A DNA stretch of 17,134 bases, from assembly GCA_037147235.1 (NCBI GenBank), contig JBAWVO010000130.1:1-17134 (forward strand), read 5' to 3'. The notes under the pieces are model-generated. The model did no database searches and was not told the origin of the DNA. It worked only from the letters and a program-made list of their open reading frames with translations. Positions 16,336 through 17,134 of the stretch are shown here, in pieces. Made by a program: the position numbers and the translations under genes. Source of the DNA: JANXQG01 sp037147235 (lineage in GTDB: Bacteria; Planctomycetota; Planctomycetia; Pirellulales; Thermoguttaceae). Within the stretch, counting starts at the first letter, position 1. Every line of letters starts with the position of its first letter.

Positions 16336-16369
16336 AAACCCTAAAACCGGACGCTGGCAAGAGCCAGCG
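16336..16369 (-). promoter_or_regulatory. leuA antiterminator arm and leader-peptide hairpin
   Basis: Two leader RNA elements are visible. First, CGCTGGC-TCTT-GCCAGCG (complement of 16352-16369) is a perfect 7-bp hairpin inside leader codons 12-18, a candidate pause hairpin. Second, GGTTTTAGGGTTT (complement of 16336-16348) is the antiterminator arm; it contains the leader stop codon TAG. A ribosome that finishes the peptide would cover this arm and let the terminator form, while one stalled on the upstream TTA codons would leave it free. Confidence 0.8.
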
Positions 16370-16403
16370 ATAATAACGGTAATAAGGAGGTTCGGGTAGA
16401 CAT
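16341..16403 (-). CDS. Leucine-rich leader peptide of leuA (attenuation)
   Basis: A 20-codon frame reads MSTRTSLLPLLSLALASVRF and stops at TAG. Codons 7, 8, 10 and 11 are TTA, codon 13 is CTG and codon 15 is CTT, so six of nine consecutive codons are leucine. TTA is uncommon in the surrounding GC-richer genes. A weak AGAG lies about eight bases before the ATG. The frame starts about 45 bases after the predicted transcription start and ends inside the antiterminator arm, as expected for a ribosome-sensing leader. Its job would be to measure charging of tRNA-Leu, especially the UAA isoacceptor, rather than to make a functional peptide. It is analogous in role to leuL of enteric bacteria, but I see no evidence of common descent. 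Confidence 0.85.
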   Translation of the reverse strand: MSTRTSLLPLLSLALASVRF

Positions 16404-16454
16404 AATTCGCACTCTATACGGGTTTTCGGCACGGAAGCCAACGAATCTTACTTA

Positions 16455-16483
16455 AATCTACAAGAAAATAGTTGGAAAGTCAA
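16455..16483 (-). promoter_or_regulatory. leuA promoter
   Basis: On the minus strand TTGACT (complement of 16478-16483) and TAGATT (16455-16460) are separated by 17 bases, with 5 of 6 and 4 of 6 consensus matches. Transcription would begin near 16448, giving a leader of about 187 bases that contains the leader peptide and attenuator. Confidence 0.7.
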
Positions 16484-16486
16484 GGG

Positions 16487-16514
16487 TTCTTATTTGACAG
16501 TTCTTATTTGACAG
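16487..16514. repeat. Tandem 14-bp repeat carrying -35-like TTGACA, between divergent promoters
   Basis: TTCTTATTTGACAG occurs twice with no gap (16487-16500 and 16501-16514). Each copy contains a perfect TTGACA on the + strand (16494-16499, 16508-16513). The first copy is 18 bases from TCTCAT at 16518-16523, a weak -10 for the gene at 16576. The array also lies just upstream of the leuA -35 box, so it may instead be a pair of regulator sites acting on leuA. Confidence 0.6.
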
Positions 16515-16575
16515 GGTTCTCATTGGGATAGACGCCTTGAATCAAACGACCAATTCGGGTAGCCTTCGCCCCGCC

Positions 16576-17052
16576 ATGGAATACGAAATCGAGCGATCGG
16601 CGAAATGCTGTGCGGCGACAGGCCGGGAATTTGTTCCCGGCGAGAAGTTTTACTCGGTACTCGCCGCCGAAGGCGCCGAGTTGAAAAGGTGCGATTATTC
16701 AGTCCAGGCCTGGCAAGGTCCTCCACCGGGTACGGTCGGTTGGTGGAAGTCGCAGATGCCCGACCAACATGCCCGGCGTACCTATTGGGCACCGAACGAC
16801 GTGTTGCTGAATTTTTTCGACGAGTTGGCCGAACAACCGGACAGACAGGACATGCGATACGTGCTGGCCCTGCTCTTGGTCCGCCGTCGTGTGATGCGGA
16901 TGGAAGAGGAACAGCGCGACGAGGCCGGGCATGAGCGGTTAATGCTTTACTGTCCGCGGCGAGATACGCAGTACGAAGTGCCGGCGGTGGCACCAGATCC
17001 ACAACGGGCAGAGGAGATCCAGCAGGTTTTGGCAAAGTTGCTGGAAAGATAA
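16576..17052 (+). CDS. Conserved hypothetical protein, planctomycete type
   Basis: A 158-residue soluble protein of unknown function. It begins MEYEIERSAKCCAATGREFV and continues PGEKFYSVLAAEGAELKR; later blocks are QAWQGPPPGTVGWWKSQMP, APNDVLLNFFDELAEQPDRQ, DMRYVLALLLVRRRVMRMEE and LYCPRRDTQYEV, with a helical C-terminus. The Cys-containing start and the DMRYVLALLLVRRRV block look like a protein I associate with planctomycete genomes, but no activity is known to me. The frame is open to a TTG at 16537. I prefer the ATG at 16576 because the recognisable sequence begins there, although no strong Shine-Dalgarno precedes it. It is transcribed divergently from leuA across the tandem repeat region. 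Confidence 0.8.
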   Translation: MEYEIERSAKCCAATGREFVPGEKFYSVLAAEGAELKRCDYSVQAWQGPPPGTVGWWKSQMPDQHARRTYWAPNDVLLNFFDELAEQPDRQDMRYVLALLLVRRRVMRMEEEQRDEAGHERLMLYCPRRDTQYEVPAVAPDPQRAEEIQQVLAKLLER

Positions 17053-17063
17053 GGGGAAAAAGA

Positions 17064-17085
17064 GCTTAGATCTTGGTATCTAAGC
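17064..17085. repeat. 8-bp inverted repeat after the last gene
   Basis: GCTTAGAT (17064-17071) and ATCTAAGC (17078-17085) are perfect complements with a six-base loop, 11 bases after the preceding stop codon. It could end the transcript, but no T-run follows. The right arm merges into the heptamer array. Confidence 0.5.
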
Positions 17086-17134
17086 ACTAAGCACTAAGCA
17101 CTAAGCACTAAGCACTAAGCACTAAGCACTAAGC
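17081..17134. repeat. Heptamer tandem repeat (TAAGCAC)n, running off the window
   Basis: The unit TAAGCAC is repeated without variation for 54 bases, 7.7 copies, to the end of the window. Perfect identity of all units suggests recent slippage expansion. The true copy number is unknown because the array is cut by the window edge. Confidence 0.95.

Noticed and set aside
16262..16448. T-box riboswitch in the leuA leader
   Set aside because: No T-box consensus near AGGGTGGNACCGCG and no specifier-loop layout could be found, whereas a Leu-rich leader frame is present. Ribosome-mediated attenuation explains the structure better.
17081..17134. CRISPR array
   Set aside because: The unit is only seven bases and directly contiguous, with no spacers and no cas gene.

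Overview
The window looks like a stretch of a Planctomycetota chromosome, probably Pirellulales-like. This is an inference from protein families that look familiar from that group (the 158-residue MEYEI protein, the small Lys/Arg-rich protein, the integrase N-terminus, the very large membrane-anchored caspase-like protein) and from moderately GC-rich, loosely packed genes. No database was consulted.

Layout. (1) 1-4699 is a signalling block on the + strand: a 5'-truncated hybrid histidine kinase fragment, then a PstS-like phosphate-binding lipoprotein and a complete CHASE-HisKA-HATPase-REC-HPt hybrid kinase in a tight pair. No phosphate permease genes accompany them. (2) 4875-9281 (-) is one 1468-residue membrane-anchored protein whose N-terminal third has a caspase-like fold in which both catalytic residues appear replaced. 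(3) 9466-12814 (+) holds sucC (without sucD), a DUF502 membrane protein and a secreted GH29 alpha-L-fucosidase. (4) About 12900-14579 is an accessory scar beside a tRNA gene: a small conserved protein, a zinc-ribbon remnant, a HicAB toxin-antitoxin pair, and a 62-codon integrase remnant in which the first ~15 residues are joined to the extreme C-terminus. It abuts the 3' end of tRNA-Leu(UAA). (5) 14726-16483 (-) is leuA with its control region. (6) A conserved small protein (+) and a 7-bp tandem repeat close the window.

The most interesting element is the leuA leader. Downstream of a good sigma70-like promoter lies a 20-codon leader peptide with six Leu codons in nine positions (four of them TTA). 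It is followed by mutually exclusive antiterminator and terminator helices, and the terminator U-tract ends just before the leuA start codon. This has all the parts of ribosome-mediated leucine attenuation. The tRNA that decodes TTA, tRNA-Leu(UAA), is encoded just downstream of leuA on the same strand, so sensor and sensed tRNA may be linked genetically, and the degraded mobile element sits against that same tRNA gene.
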